NCBI GenBank assembly: GCA_013375495.1
Contig: JABXKC010000002.1
Span: 186,001-250,000 of the forward strand
Length of the DNA stretch: 64,000 nt
Direction: 5' to 3'
Origin: Promethearchaeota archaeon
GTDB taxonomy: Archaea > Asgardarchaeota > Lokiarchaeia > Sigynarchaeales > SOKP01
The notes below the pieces were generated by a model, which saw nothing but the letters and a program-made list of their open reading frames with translations, did not search any database and had not been told where the DNA came from. This document shows, piece by piece, positions 55,547-64,000 of this stretch (the first letter of the stretch is position 1; the number at the start of each line of letters is the position of its first letter). A program made the position numbers and the translations under genes.

Positions 55547-56506
55547 TTAATGTTCAAATTCATAGAAATATCTTCCATACTTTTCTTTAAAAGCTTCTGC
55601 GACTTCGTTGGTTTTTGGGCGAATAAATTCATAACCATCTTTGATCGTTTCGTAAGTAACTGGCAAATTACCTAATATTTCGCCATCAACCTGACACAGA
55701 TAAGGCTCATCTTCAGAATGTGCCATCTCTATTCGCACTTTTTTACTCTGATACTCAAATACATCAGGATGAGGTAATAAAGAAGCGCTATACATTCTCT
55801 TAAATTGAAATAGAAGTTTAAATTTACCGATATCTACTATACTTATATCAAATAAACCGTCTTCTACGCTGGCCTTTTGGCACACATACATTCCCCCTCC
55901 GTATGCACCTCCATTTCCTACTGCAGTTAGGTTGGCCATTCCTTCGAATTTTTCGTTATCCATTACGACTCTAATTTCCCTACTCTTCCATTTGAATAGC
56001 GCTTTAATAACGAGGGCGTTGTAATTTTTATCCTGGTTTTCATTTGCCCTTCTAGCAACTTCAGCGTCGAATCCCTGTGATCCTACTCCTAAAAAGTATC
56101 TTTCGACACCTTCATCAGTCTTGGCAAAACCTATATCCGATTTACTAGTATTTCCTTCAGCAATTATTTCACAAGCCCTTTTTATATCAGGATTAATTCC
56201 AATTACAGCGGGGATGTCGTTTCCTGATCCCATTGGTATGAATCCACATAACGCACCTGATTTTGAGCTAATTACACCGTGAAGAACTTCATTACATGTT
56301 CCATCTCCTCCCGCACCAATTACTCGATATCCTTCCTTAGCTAATTGCCCCGCTAGTTCAATTGCGTGCCCTGCAAATTCAGTTTCAAACAATTTATATG
56401 ATAGTTTAAGCTCGTCTAGACATTTTTTTGCGTATTCAATATCAATTTTTGCCTGTTTCGACCCACCCGCAATAGGATTATAAATAATCGCATAATCTGC
56501 TTCCAT
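55547..56506 (-). CDS. Diacylglycerol/sphingosine kinase-like lipid kinase (YegS type)
   Basis: A 319-residue protein with the DAGK catalytic domain: NPIAGGSK near residue 10, the GAGGDGT loop at 64-70, and GSGNDIPA. The second domain has the GGAYGGGMYVCQKA block and the C-terminal CQVDGE. The family phosphorylates diacylglycerol, sphingoid or, in archaea, possibly isoprenoid-ether lipids. ATG at 56506 is preferred to GTG at 56515. The methyltransferase downstream may share its transcript. Confidence 0.9.
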   Translation of the reverse strand: MEADYAIIYNPIAGGSKQAKIDIEYAKKCLDELKLSYKLFETEFAGHAIELAGQLAKEGYRVIGAGGDGTCNEVLHGVISSKSGALCGFIPMGSGNDIPAVIGINPDIKRACEIIAEGNTSKSDIGFAKTDEGVERYFLGVGSQGFDAEVARRANENQDKNYNALVIKALFKWKSREIRVVMDNEKFEGMANLTAVGNGGAYGGGMYVCQKASVEDGLFDISIVDIGKFKLLFQFKRMYSASLLPHPDVFEYQSKKVRIEMAHSEDEPYLCQVDGEILGNLPVTYETIKDGYEFIRPKTNEVAEAFKEKYGRYFYEFEH

Positions 56507-56679
56507 AATTAACACATTTTATTCTTGACATTTTAATATCTTGATAATGATATAATATAAATTTAAATCTAGAACTATTTAAAAGTTACAGCCTAAAATC
56601 TTAGGAATACTCGCCTAATATTTACAGAAAATGTAATCGTAAAAAAAGAGAAGCTTGGCAGTCCTTTAGATTCTTCGAC

Positions 56680-57195
56680 TCATTTCTCTTTCCAAATGCA
56701 TCCACAACCACTGCAAGTATAAATTTTACCGTATACTCGTGGAAAATGACTTATTATATCGTTCTTATCAATGGATTCGTGAATCTTGTACCAGTTTTCA
56801 TCCTCACAAATAGGACATAGTCGACGTCTTATTGGTTTTGGAATTGTTAATATTTCTCCAGAGTGAGTAAAGAGCCCATCATTCTTTATAGAATTAATCA
56901 AGTTCTTTTTTTGAATGAAATTTTTAATAACTGGGTCGATAACATTAGAACTTGACTTAAGAGTAATAGATTCGTGCTTAATTTTTGAAACTGGTGCTTG
57001 CTTCTCAAGCATTTTAAGGTAACTTGATACAATAGGTTTTATTTCGTTCTTTTTTGGTAATCGTTCATATTGATTTATGAAGTTATCAATAAAATTTTCC
57101 ACAAATACTTTTTCTATTATTAAGCCTTTTTGCTCAGCTTCTCTTACAATATCTCCAATTATGTAATCTTTTAAAACAGGATCTTCCATAATCAA
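56680..57195 (-). CDS. Unrecognised protein with C-terminal zinc ribbon
   Basis: 171 residues. The C-terminal part is a zinc ribbon: CPICEDE near 126 and CSGCGCIW near 162. The N-terminal half is helical and acidic-basic without known motif, and a KPIRRRLCP linker precedes the ribbon. The TTG at 57195 is supported by GAGGTG 7 bases upstream; an ATG lies two codons later. Nucleic-acid or protein binding is suggested by the ribbon, but there is no specific clue. Confidence 0.6.
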   Translation of the reverse strand: MIMEDPVLKDYIIGDIVREAEQKGLIIEKVFVENFIDNFINQYERLPKKNEIKPIVSSYLKMLEKQAPVSKIKHESITLKSSSNVIDPVIKNFIQKKNLINSIKNDGLFTHSGEILTIPKPIRRRLCPICEDENWYKIHESIDKNDIISHFPRVYGKIYTCSGCGCIWKEK

Positions 57196-57541
57196 CTAGA
57201 AACACCTCACCCAATAAAACACTCGAATATGTTAATGTTAAATTAATACTAATAGATTAAGATGTTATAATATAAAATACTATCTCAATAATCCCTAGAT
57301 ATCTATTTGATCAAAAAGCGACTTCATATCCTCATTATGCAAAAGAGATTTCTAAAAATATTCTAAAATTCCTTTTTTTTTAATTAGATTATAAGAATTA
57401 CTTGACTAATAATACTAATTAATATTGATGAAATTTTTTTATATCCCGACTATTAGTTATTCATATAACTAAAACTTATATTCACATTCTTATTTATTTA
57501 GACAAGAGAAAGAGTACTTTTTAAAAAGGACTGAATAATAC
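57196..57541. other. Divergent intergenic region with a hairpin
   Basis: 346 bp without a gene between divergently transcribed genes. It is AT-rich and should hold both promoters. The one distinct element is a perfect inverted repeat at 57453-57472, TTAGTTAT and ATAACTAA around TCAT, 70 bp before the signal peptidase start; it could be an operator. No RNA gene is seen. Confidence 0.4.
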
Positions 57542-58177
57542 ATGAAGAACACAAACGGAAAAGTTAAGAAACCTATACCTCACAAAAAGGTAATTATAGC
57601 AGTAGTAATGATAACTATTGCGTTCTTTGGGTCTTTTTTGGTATTTTTTATCTTACAAGTATCTTTAAATACAGAGTCTCCGATTGTTGTAGTAATCAGC
57701 GGTTCAATGGAACCTACTATCCATGAAGGTGACTTGTTATTCGTAGCAGGAATCGACGCAGAAGATATAAAAAATGGTACTGCCGAAGATAAAGATGGAG
57801 ATGTGATTGTATTTAACGCTCAAGGGTTGTGGATTGGAGCGCCTCAAGAACCTATTGTCCATCGCGTTATAGATAAATATCAAATAGGAGACACTTGGTA
57901 TTTCATAACTAAAGGGGACGCTAACACTTTGCAGGATAATGAACCCGTTCCAGAATCTCGTGTAATAGGCGTAGTAGTAGGAGGTATACCCTATATTGGG
58001 TGGGTTAAGATATTTTTGGAGAGATCGAACTTATTGATTCCATTACTGGTTATAATTTCAGCGCTTCTTATTATTAGTATAGTTAGAGATATTATCAAAG
58101 GGGAAGACGAGGAGCAAGACAAAAATAATAAGGGAAATAAGGAAGATATTGATTTGCAAACTCGAAAAGAAGAATAA
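57542..58177 (+). CDS. Type I signal peptidase (Sec11-like)
   Basis: A 211-residue membrane protease that cleaves signal peptides from exported proteins. The N-terminal helix (about 16-40) is followed by SGSMEPT with nucleophile S55, and VHRVI with H107. The Ser-His arrangement, instead of the bacterial Ser-Lys, marks the archaeal/ER type. A second helix (about 163-183) and an acidic, Asp/Lys-rich cytosolic tail follow. It stands alone. Confidence 0.9.
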   Translation: MKNTNGKVKKPIPHKKVIIAVVMITIAFFGSFLVFFILQVSLNTESPIVVVISGSMEPTIHEGDLLFVAGIDAEDIKNGTAEDKDGDVIVFNAQGLWIGAPQEPIVHRVIDKYQIGDTWYFITKGDANTLQDNEPVPESRVIGVVVGGIPYIGWVKIFLERSNLLIPLLVIISALLIISIVRDIIKGEDEEQDKNNKGNKEDIDLQTRKEE

Positions 58178-58261
58178 AAATAACAGTTTAAAAATAAGTA
58201 TACATATTTGCTATACATTTCTCTTATTTACTAAATTTAATTATGAAATTAGTGATATAAA

Positions 58262-58488
58262 ATGGCTTGGACACCGCCCTCAAAAATAACAGTAATAATA
58301 ACTTTCATTCTAGTAGCAGCAGGTTTGTTTATTTAGTTGAACTTTTCTTTGCACCACTTGGTGGCATATTACCCACATTAAATATCGGAACATTCACTTC
58401 TGGACAATGCTGGGGAATTATTAGAATGACGTTAGTTTTTCTCTCTTGGTTTCTATTCTAGCTCGGAGTAACAATGAAAGGTTTATAA
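58262..58488 (+). pseudogene. Disrupted small membrane protein
   Basis: An ATG at 58262 opens MAWTPPSKITVIITFILVA and is stopped by TAG at 58334 after 24 codons. The -1 frame then continues a membrane-like sequence (VELFFAPLGGILPTLNIG, then WFLF) and meets TAG at 58459. Beyond it, the same frame reads LGVTMKGL and ends in TAA. The pieces join as one two-helix protein of about 75 residues with one frameshift and one amber codon. It lies in the 555-bp gap after the signal peptidase. The DNA from 58489 to 58732 holds only the alba promoter region, as far as I can see. Confidence 0.6.
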
Positions 58489-58732
58489 TTTTAATTTTAT
58501 TTTTTTTTTAATTTGAGAAAATTAATCTAAGAAACTCCCTTCTAAAATACCTAAAATTGAGTACTGAATATGAGATCACATTATTAAGAGGACAATAATA
58601 TTTTTATGAAAGAAAATATTCTAAAAAGATGTTATAAAAAATCGTAATAAAAAAATTACGAGAGAACATGAATACAGTATACAAAAAATACAAAATTAAA
58701 ACAACACAAAATAAAGCATAGAGGTAAATAAG

Positions 58733-59017
58733 ATGTCTGGAAATAAAGAAGCAAATAGTGTTTTTGTCGGCCGACGCCCTACCATGAATTATGTAATGGC
58801 TACAATGATGATCCTTAATAAAGGCGAAGATTGTACTGTTAAAGCCAGAGGTAGAGCTATTTCTCACGCAGTTGATGTATGCGAAATTTTAAGAAATAGA
58901 TTCTTAAAAGGAACTGAATACAAAGAAATCAGGCTCTCCACAGAAGTACTTGAAGGAGAAAATGGACAAAGCAACAATGTTTCAAGTATTGAAATAGTGC
59001 TTGCTCCACCAAAATAA
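58733..59017 (+). CDS. albA: Alba-family chromatin protein
   Basis: A 94-residue DNA/RNA-binding protein. The family is clear from VFVGRRPTMNYVMATMMILN, the KARGRAISHAVDVCEILRNRFL block, and the C-terminal SSIEIVL strand. GRR replaces the usual GRK at the DNA-contacting position, which keeps the charge. Alba forms dimers that coat and bridge archaeal DNA. GAGGT lies before the ATG. A hairpin terminator follows the stop, so it is a single-gene unit. A histone-fold protein is the next gene. Confidence 0.94.
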   Translation: MSGNKEANSVFVGRRPTMNYVMATMMILNKGEDCTVKARGRAISHAVDVCEILRNRFLKGTEYKEIRLSTEVLEGENGQSNNVSSIEIVLAPPK

Positions 59018-59020
59018 ATT

Positions 59021-59043
59021 GAGAAATTAAATTTTAATTTCTC
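59021..59043 (+). terminator. Hairpin terminator of the alba gene
   Basis: Perfect 10-bp arms GAGAAATTAA and TTAATTTCTC with an ATT loop start 4 bases after the alba stop. A T-rich tract with a T9 run follows between 59065 and 59095. Confidence 0.65.
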
Positions 59044-59350
59044 TTCGCTAAAACAAAAAATCTCTCTTTTTTTTCTTAATTTTTCTTTAAGTTTTTAATT
59101 GGGATACTCTAATTGGTAATAATTTTTTCTTTACTTAACTTCGCACCAACAGAATTATAGAATTAAAATGAATAATTGGGCTTTCAAATAAGTTCAAGGA
59201 TGGTAGAAATGGTATAATTATTAAGGATTTGTAAAAAGATTTAAAAACTCATATTGTAATAATATTAAATAATAAAAAATCAATTTATTATCTGATTTTT
59301 TACTACTTCACTAAAATTTTAATAAAAGTATAAGAAGAGGAAGAAAAATA
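59044..59350. other. Intergenic region between alba and the histone gene
   Basis: About 307 bp of AT-rich DNA. The first 50 bases are the T-rich part of the terminator. A TATA-like TTTAAAAA occurs near 59240. The rest shows no open frame, tRNA or repeat that I can support. Confidence 0.4.
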
Positions 59351-59545
59351 ATGGCTAAGAAAAAAATAGAACCTTTATTTGTAAAATCTAAAGTTCGGGA
59401 ATATATTAAATCTAACAATCTTAATACTAGCTCCGGTGTTCTTGATGGAGAAGCGTTAAATGAGATGATCGTTTGGATTCTTGACAAGGCATGCGAACGA
59501 GCTAAAGGTAACGGCCGAAAAACGGTAAAGGCACGAGATTTATAA
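59351..59545 (+). CDS. Small histone-fold protein lacking most of helix 3
   Basis: A 64-residue basic protein. The order fits a histone fold: VKSKVREYIKSNNLN (helix 1 region), SGVLDGEALNEMIVWILDK and ACERAKGNG (helix 2), then RKTVKARDL, the equivalent of loop 2 and the start of helix 3. The stop comes right after RDL, so helix 3 is almost absent. Canonical archaeal histones continue for about 8 more residues. Short histones of this kind occur in archaea and some bacteria. SD AGAGG precedes the ATG. It probably dimerises and binds DNA; tetramer formation would be weaker. Confidence 0.8.
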   Translation: MAKKKIEPLFVKSKVREYIKSNNLNTSSGVLDGEALNEMIVWILDKACERAKGNGRKTVKARDL

Positions 59546-59604
59546 ACAATTTCAAAAAAAATTCATTCTTTCTTTTTTTTAATATTTAACCTAAATCTAA
59601 AATG

Positions 59605-61710
59605 TTAAGGATTTAGCAAGGCACTAATTAGTTTAGTTTCTCTCTTAAAATTTGCCGTGCTTATTCCTGTAGTATGGTCTTTACTCACATTTATTTTATG
59701 TGTGTTGATATCTGAAGGGATATCTGTGTGGGTAATTAGAAATATTTGTGAAAATGTTTTAGATTTTATTAAATGTTTAAGAATTCGTTCTCTTCGAGTA
59801 GCATCAAGAGCTGCTAAGGGCTCATCTAACAGTAATATGTCAATTTTAGGATTCTTTTTCGGTGATTCTTTTATGGGTCGAATTTTACCCATTAATTCTG
59901 ATATGGCTAACCGAAGGGCCATTCCAAGCGCTGTTTTGTCTCCTCCCGAAAGCACTTCTATGGACTCATGAACCCCATTGAAGTTGTCTTTAATTTTAAG
60001 GGAGAGTCCCGTTTTTCTTGTTCCTGATAAATCTAAAAGTAAGTCGCTGTATTGGCCAGAAGTAAAATCCTTAATATATTTATTTGTTGTTAAAGCGATG
60101 TTTTTAACTAATCGTTTTACAACCATATATTCAGTGACAAATCTCCTAACAAATTCTTTTGCTTTGTTTATATGGTCGATTTCTATATCGAGATCTCCGA
60201 TAGATTTTTGTAAATCTTTCATTTGGGTAATTTCTTCCTTTAATCTAATGATTTTATCTTGATTAGTCTCGAGTTTCTTTTGTTTTTCTTTATACTCTTT
60301 TTCTATTACTTTTTGTTCATTGATAAGCGTTTTTTTCTCTGAAGATAATAACTTTACCTTATCTGCACTATAATCAGTGCTTTTTAAATTGTTTTTTTTA
60401 AGGATTGTATTTATGTCTTCAGTTGATTTTTTAAAACCCAATTCATATTTATGAAGATTATCATAATCTTGTTTTAACCCATTCATTATTGTAATTCGCT
60501 TATTGATCGCATCCAGCTTCGATTGTTCTGATCTAATTTCTAAATCTAAGTTATCAAGTATTTTAGTAATACTCTTGATTTTTTCCTGATTGATTTTGAT
60601 TTCTTTATTAAATTTTGTAACCATCTCATCATAATGTTCTTTTGTTAACTCACTTTGGCATGTGGGACATACAGCTCTATTCAAACCAGTTTCTTTTAAT
60701 GCTTTTTCGAAACTATCTTTCAATAGTTTAATATTTTCTTTGGTATCATCGATACGACCCTTAGTTTTTCCTAATCCTTTAGAAGTAGCAGTTCTTTTTT
60801 CTTCTTTCTCCCTTTTTTGTGTTAACATTTTATTCTTTTCATTCGTTAGAAGGTCAATTTTTTTGGTTATATTTTCTATTGGATCGAAATCATTTATGTT
60901 CAGGGAAGTATTCTTGATTTTAACTTGAAAATCGTTCTTATAAGAGTTAATTTTTTCTTCCGAAATCTCTTTTTTATTATATAGTTTTTCCAAACTCGAA
61001 ATCAATTCATCTGAAGGGAATTTTAAGATTTTTTGTTCGTATTGTTCTTTTTTACTTTTATTTTCCAAAAGTACTTTTTCCAAGTCTGTGTTCTCAAGTG
61101 AGACATTATTAATATCTTCTTCAATTCGCTCAATAGGTACTCTATTTTTTTCCAATTTTTCCTTATTATATTTTTGATTTTTTGATTCTTTATCTAGGTG
61201 TGATAACGCATCGTCAATTATATTAAGTCTGAAAAGATCAATTATCATCTCCCTTAAGTCCGCGCCCTTTTTATTTGCTAACTCTTCTACCTCTCCTTGT
61301 CTCACAAAAACTGTGTTTAATGCTTGTTCTGTAGAAATCTCAAAGAAGTTTTCAATATTAAAATTCTTGATTTCACGATAAGCAGTTTTCACCCATTCGA
61401 ACAATTTGGGAGAGGTACCTCCTGTTCTTCCCCATTTACGATAAATATTATACTTTTTGTTGTCTAAGGCGAAATAGACTGTTACCTCTGCTTTAGCTTC
61501 ACCATAGGTAATAAATGAAGCGGCATTTCTTGCGCTAAAGATTTTAGGTCCAAAAAAAGCAAAGAGAACACCTTCAAGAATTGTAGATTTTCCATACGAA
61601 TTTTGACCACTAATGAGTATTAATCCTGTAGGTAATTCTTCATTAGCTTTTGGTAATTCTAGTTGCTTGTAGCCCATGAAATTTTTAAATATAAGCTTAG
61701 TAATCTGCAT
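59605..61710 (-). CDS. rad50: DNA double-strand break repair ATPase Rad50
   Basis: A 701-residue SMC-like ATPase. Walker A is GQNSYGKST (35-43), the zinc hook is C348-C351 (CPTC), the signature is LSGGDK and Walker B is LLLDEPLAALD near the C-terminus. The coiled coils flanking the hook are shorter than in typical archaeal Rad50 (around 850-900 residues). With Mre11 it tethers and processes DNA ends. It starts 7 bp after the mre11 stop, so both are one operon. Convergent with the histone gene. Confidence 0.93.
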   Translation of the reverse strand: MQITKLIFKNFMGYKQLELPKANEELPTGLILISGQNSYGKSTILEGVLFAFFGPKIFSARNAASFITYGEAKAEVTVYFALDNKKYNIYRKWGRTGGTSPKLFEWVKTAYREIKNFNIENFFEISTEQALNTVFVRQGEVEELANKKGADLREMIIDLFRLNIIDDALSHLDKESKNQKYNKEKLEKNRVPIERIEEDINNVSLENTDLEKVLLENKSKKEQYEQKILKFPSDELISSLEKLYNKKEISEEKINSYKNDFQVKIKNTSLNINDFDPIENITKKIDLLTNEKNKMLTQKREKEEKRTATSKGLGKTKGRIDDTKENIKLLKDSFEKALKETGLNRAVCPTCQSELTKEHYDEMVTKFNKEIKINQEKIKSITKILDNLDLEIRSEQSKLDAINKRITIMNGLKQDYDNLHKYELGFKKSTEDINTILKKNNLKSTDYSADKVKLLSSEKKTLINEQKVIEKEYKEKQKKLETNQDKIIRLKEEITQMKDLQKSIGDLDIEIDHINKAKEFVRRFVTEYMVVKRLVKNIALTTNKYIKDFTSGQYSDLLLDLSGTRKTGLSLKIKDNFNGVHESIEVLSGGDKTALGMALRLAISELMGKIRPIKESPKKNPKIDILLLDEPLAALDATRRERILKHLIKSKTFSQIFLITHTDIPSDINTHKINVSKDHTTGISTANFKRETKLISALLNP

Positions 61711-61717
61711 TGATAAA

Positions 61718-63034
61718 TTAAACCTCCTTTTCTCTCTCTATCGTTCTTAACGCTTTTTTTAGCGCTCTCATTCCAATCTGGGTCAATTTATCAATATTAT
61801 AATTACTTTGCTCTTCGTTTAGTTTCTCGTTCACAAATGTTTTAAACTCTTCATCCGGTTTTTCTAATATGTAATCTTGTATTCTGCCTGCACTGATGTC
61901 GTCTTCGAGAGATTCAGAGATATCAACAACCTTCCAAATAAACTGCAAAATATTATATTTTTCAAGCTCTGAAAAACAATCTCTTCGAATACTCGACATC
62001 AATTCGTTTATTTGCCAGTTTTTTTCAAAGGTTATTTCTCCGGTAAAATTAAATTTTAATCTCGCAGCAGTTCTTGGATCAAAACCACTATCATTTATAA
62101 AAACATCTAATTCACTTAGTATTTTATTCTGCAAATCTGTTGAGGATTGGTTAGGATTAACTACGATTTGTATAATTTCAAACCTTCTTTTAAACAATTG
62201 ATCTGTAAATACTTTTTCAACATTCAAGTTTTTAGTTTTATCGTCAATATCTACGATTAGGTAACCTTGTTTTTCGTATACTTCTTTAAAATTCATTGGT
62301 AGTAAACTTCCAGAAAAAAAATGGTTTTTTGATAACTGTTTCAAGCCATGTTCGTGCCCCAACGCTACATAGTCAAAACCTAGGTCATCACTATTAACTT
62401 TACTATGCAATGTATCATCTCCTGCCGAGCCATGAGCAAGGGCAATATTTGTAAATCCGTCATTTTTCGGGGGGCGTTGTTTTTCTATCCAATTATCGTA
62501 TTGTTGCTGATAGATATCAAATCCTTTAAATTCAAAGTATGGAAATAAATAGAAACGAGTATTTTTTGCAGGAAAATTTAATTCTAAAGCTTTATATTCT
62601 TTTATTGCATTAATTAAATCCCTTTCTTTAAAATAATAGAGATTAGGATATTCTTCTTCTTTAATATGAGATTCGAAGGGTGTATATTCGTAACCTCTAA
62701 AAATTCCGTGATTTCCTTCAATGTAAATAAATGGAACTTGACCATTAGTATTCCTAAAAAATATCTTCAACCCTTCTTCAAATGTTCTTCTAGCCGGTTC
62801 TGGTGGTGGATATGAGCTATACAAAAATGGATGGTGAAACATATCACCACAATGAACTAAAAAGTCTAGATTTTTAACCGATGAGACATCTTCCATAACT
62901 TTTAAAAAATTATCATAGATTTCTTGTTCGTACGGTCTTGAATAATTCGGAATGGCCCATTTGTTTATAGTACCTCTTCTAGCTCTGTATCCTAGATGGG
63001 TATCTGCCATATGTACTATTTTTACCATTTTCAT
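61718..63034 (-). CDS. mre11: DNA repair nuclease Mre11
   Basis: A manganese-dependent 3'-5' exonuclease and endonuclease, 438 residues. Phosphoesterase motifs are in order: ADTHLGY, HCGDMFHH, IEGNHG, LAHGSAG and LGHEHG. The capping domain and a C-terminal Rad50-binding helical part follow. It forms a complex with the Rad50 encoded next. The upstream gene nurA ends 20 bp before its start. Slight extra N-terminal residues (ATG 63034, second Met at 63028) leave the start somewhat open. Confidence 0.94.
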   Translation of the reverse strand: MKMVKIVHMADTHLGYRARRGTINKWAIPNYSRPYEQEIYDNFLKVMEDVSSVKNLDFLVHCGDMFHHPFLYSSYPPPEPARRTFEEGLKIFFRNTNGQVPFIYIEGNHGIFRGYEYTPFESHIKEEEYPNLYYFKERDLINAIKEYKALELNFPAKNTRFYLFPYFEFKGFDIYQQQYDNWIEKQRPPKNDGFTNIALAHGSAGDDTLHSKVNSDDLGFDYVALGHEHGLKQLSKNHFFSGSLLPMNFKEVYEKQGYLIVDIDDKTKNLNVEKVFTDQLFKRRFEIIQIVVNPNQSSTDLQNKILSELDVFINDSGFDPRTAARLKFNFTGEITFEKNWQINELMSSIRRDCFSELEKYNILQFIWKVVDISESLEDDISAGRIQDYILEKPDEEFKTFVNEKLNEEQSNYNIDKLTQIGMRALKKALRTIEREKEV

Positions 63035-63054
63035 TCACACTTTATTCTTAAATA

Positions 63055-64000
63055 TTATTTAGGAGGGATTACCTTATGTCTTCGTACCTGCATAAATCTT
63101 TTTGTTTTAGGATCGTGCTGAAGTGTTAAGAATTGAGCTTCAAAGTTATGCTGTTCTATAGGGAGCATTGTGCTTGCTTCATGAGCGCCAGTTAAATTTA
63201 AAGGGTAACCAAAAGGAGAATATGGGATTAATCTTTTAAGAAATGTTATAGCGTCGGTTGTATCGTAATAATCAGGAATATCGAAACGTAAGGAGGCGCT
63301 ATCTTCAACAAGTCTCACCACGTAAGTCCAACTCTTGGTATATTGTGATAATTCTGGTAGTTCCACAATATAAGGATCAACCTTTATTTTATCATCCCAA
63401 TATAATAAAATAAAATTGCCTTGAGCATCCCTAAGACGACTCGTTTTTGAAAAACTGTAGTAATTAATATCGTAAGTCTGAATGAAATTATAAAAGAATT
63501 TAATAAAACTTTCTGGAGGAAAGATGTGTTGGCGGAACATATGAATTCCATCGCCTAAGAAAACAACTTTTTTATTTTTTCCCCAATTGGATTCATCTCT
63601 TATTCGAATTAACGACTTTAAAACTTCATCAGCCGTCCGAATTCTGTCTACAACATGACCTAAAGAAGGATAGTAATAACTGTGATTTTTGATATATTTA
63701 TCAATTTTTTTTTTATAGGTATTCTGAAACCAATCTTCAATCTCATCTATATTATATTTTAAACTACCATGATAAAATTCTTGTTTTAACTTTTTTATGA
63801 AATTTTCAATAACATCTCTATAAATGACAAGTTTATGTACGTTGTCTTCAATGTAAGCGAAAATAGGTTTATACATAATTAAATCTTTCTTGTATTTACC
63901 ATTTTTATAGGTGATTTGACATTCTCCAAATTTGAAACCGGCTATTTTTCCATAAGTTCCTGTATTGGTGTATGAACTCTCATCAAAACCTATAATCTTA
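63055..64000 (-). CDS. nurA: NurA-type DNA end-resection nuclease, partial at right edge
   Basis: The open frame runs through the window edge: upstream of the ATG at 63876 it continues for 41 codons, reading KIIGFDESSYTNTGTYGKIA at the edge, so the start lies outside. The FDES segment and the later ITYKNGK strand fit the NurA nuclease core; the Asp near the edge should bind Mn2+. Other features are VVFLGDGIHMF and the C-terminal SPFGYPLNLTGAHEAS. NurA works with the HerA helicase and Mre11-Rad50; herA may lie just beyond the edge. Assignment rests partly on context. Confidence 0.82.
   Translation of the reverse strand, partial: KIIGFDESSYTNTGTYGKIAGFKFGECQITYKNGKYKKDLIMYKPIFAYIEDNVHKLVIYRDVIENFIKKLKQEFYHGSLKYNIDEIEDWFQNTYKKKIDKYIKNHSYYYPSLGHVVDRIRTADEVLKSLIRIRDESNWGKNKKVVFLGDGIHMFRQHIFPPESFIKFFYNFIQTYDINYYSFSKTSRLRDAQGNFILLYWDDKIKVDPYIVELPELSQYTKSWTYVVRLVEDSASLRFDIPDYYDTTDAITFLKRLIPYSPFGYPLNLTGAHEASTMLPIEQHNFEAQFLTLQHDPKTKRFMQVRRHKVIPPK

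Noticed and set aside
58262..58488. Amber codon in the small membrane protein as pyrrolysine
   Set aside because: The frame also needs a frameshift, and no methylamine methyltransferase or pyl gene is seen, so decay is simpler.
59657..60928. Several plus-strand open frames of 88-104 codons within rad50
   Set aside because: They mirror the coiled-coil coding sequence and give hydrophobic translations typical of antisense AT-rich DNA.
1..64000. tRNA, rRNA, CRISPR arrays and insertion sequences
   Set aside because: I saw no cloverleaf-like sequence, no regularly spaced repeats and no transposase motif in any intergenic region.

Overview
The window is AT-rich (roughly 30 percent G+C by eye), gene-dense DNA of an archaeon. 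The indicators are an Alba chromatin protein, a small histone-fold protein, a Sec11-type signal peptidase with a catalytic His, a thiolase/DUF35 pair, and the archaeal NurA-Mre11-Rad50 repair order. The B12-dependent mutase, 4-hydroxybutyryl-CoA dehydratase and uronate genes, together with this base composition, fit Asgard archaea of the Lokiarchaeia type best. That placement is an inference; no rRNA or tRNA gene is present to confirm it.

Layout. 0-8.5 kb: MBL-fold hydrolase, DUF1801 and DJ-1-like genes, a broken zinc-finger/SCP2 gene, a glycerophosphodiesterase-like gene without catalytic residues, three MscS-type channels, CorA, and a decayed second diesterase fragment. 8.7-19.6 kb: coenzyme-B12 acyl-CoA mutase (two subunits), HypA, an SCP2-ferredoxin fusion, SCP2, a transaldolase/isomerase pair, a remnant of a second B12-binding subunit, 4-hydroxybutyryl-CoA dehydratase, a threonine-synthase-like enzyme and the MeaB chaperone. 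19.7-30 kb: a sugar-acid locus (GH38-like protein, RraA-like aldolase, IlvD/Edd dehydratase, GPH transporter, tungsten aldehyde oxidoreductase, LarA-like racemase). 30.2-37.2 kb: a methyltransferase with a membrane-anchored regulator, then threonine biosynthesis (ACT protein, Hom, ThrC, ThrH) lying between the two subunits of a family I CoA-transferase.

37.4-48.1 kb: a ferredoxin-type regulator candidate, DUF169, and a long minus-strand operon combining scyllo-inosose degradation (IolM, IolN, with IolO divergent) and uronate degradation (UxaE, UxaC, UxuA, UxuB). Together these would take scyllo-inosose or hexuronates to 2-keto-3-deoxygluconate. 48.2-58.5 kb: cobalamin adenosyltransferase, two unrecognised proteins, MaoC dehydratase, thiolase and DUF35 protein, M28 peptidase, methyltransferase, lipid kinase, signal peptidase and a disrupted small membrane protein. 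58.7-64 kb: Alba, a histone lacking helix 3, and Rad50, Mre11 and NurA, the last running off the right edge.

The most notable points are: a mutase with Asn where acyl-CoA mutases carry the active-site His; a hybrid inositol/uronate pathway; a plausible non-phosphorylative sugar-acid route; two genes (thrC, cobO) whose homology and Shine-Dalgarno sites point to ACG and ATT/ATC starts; four broken genes or gene fragments; and an alpha3-truncated histone beside Alba.
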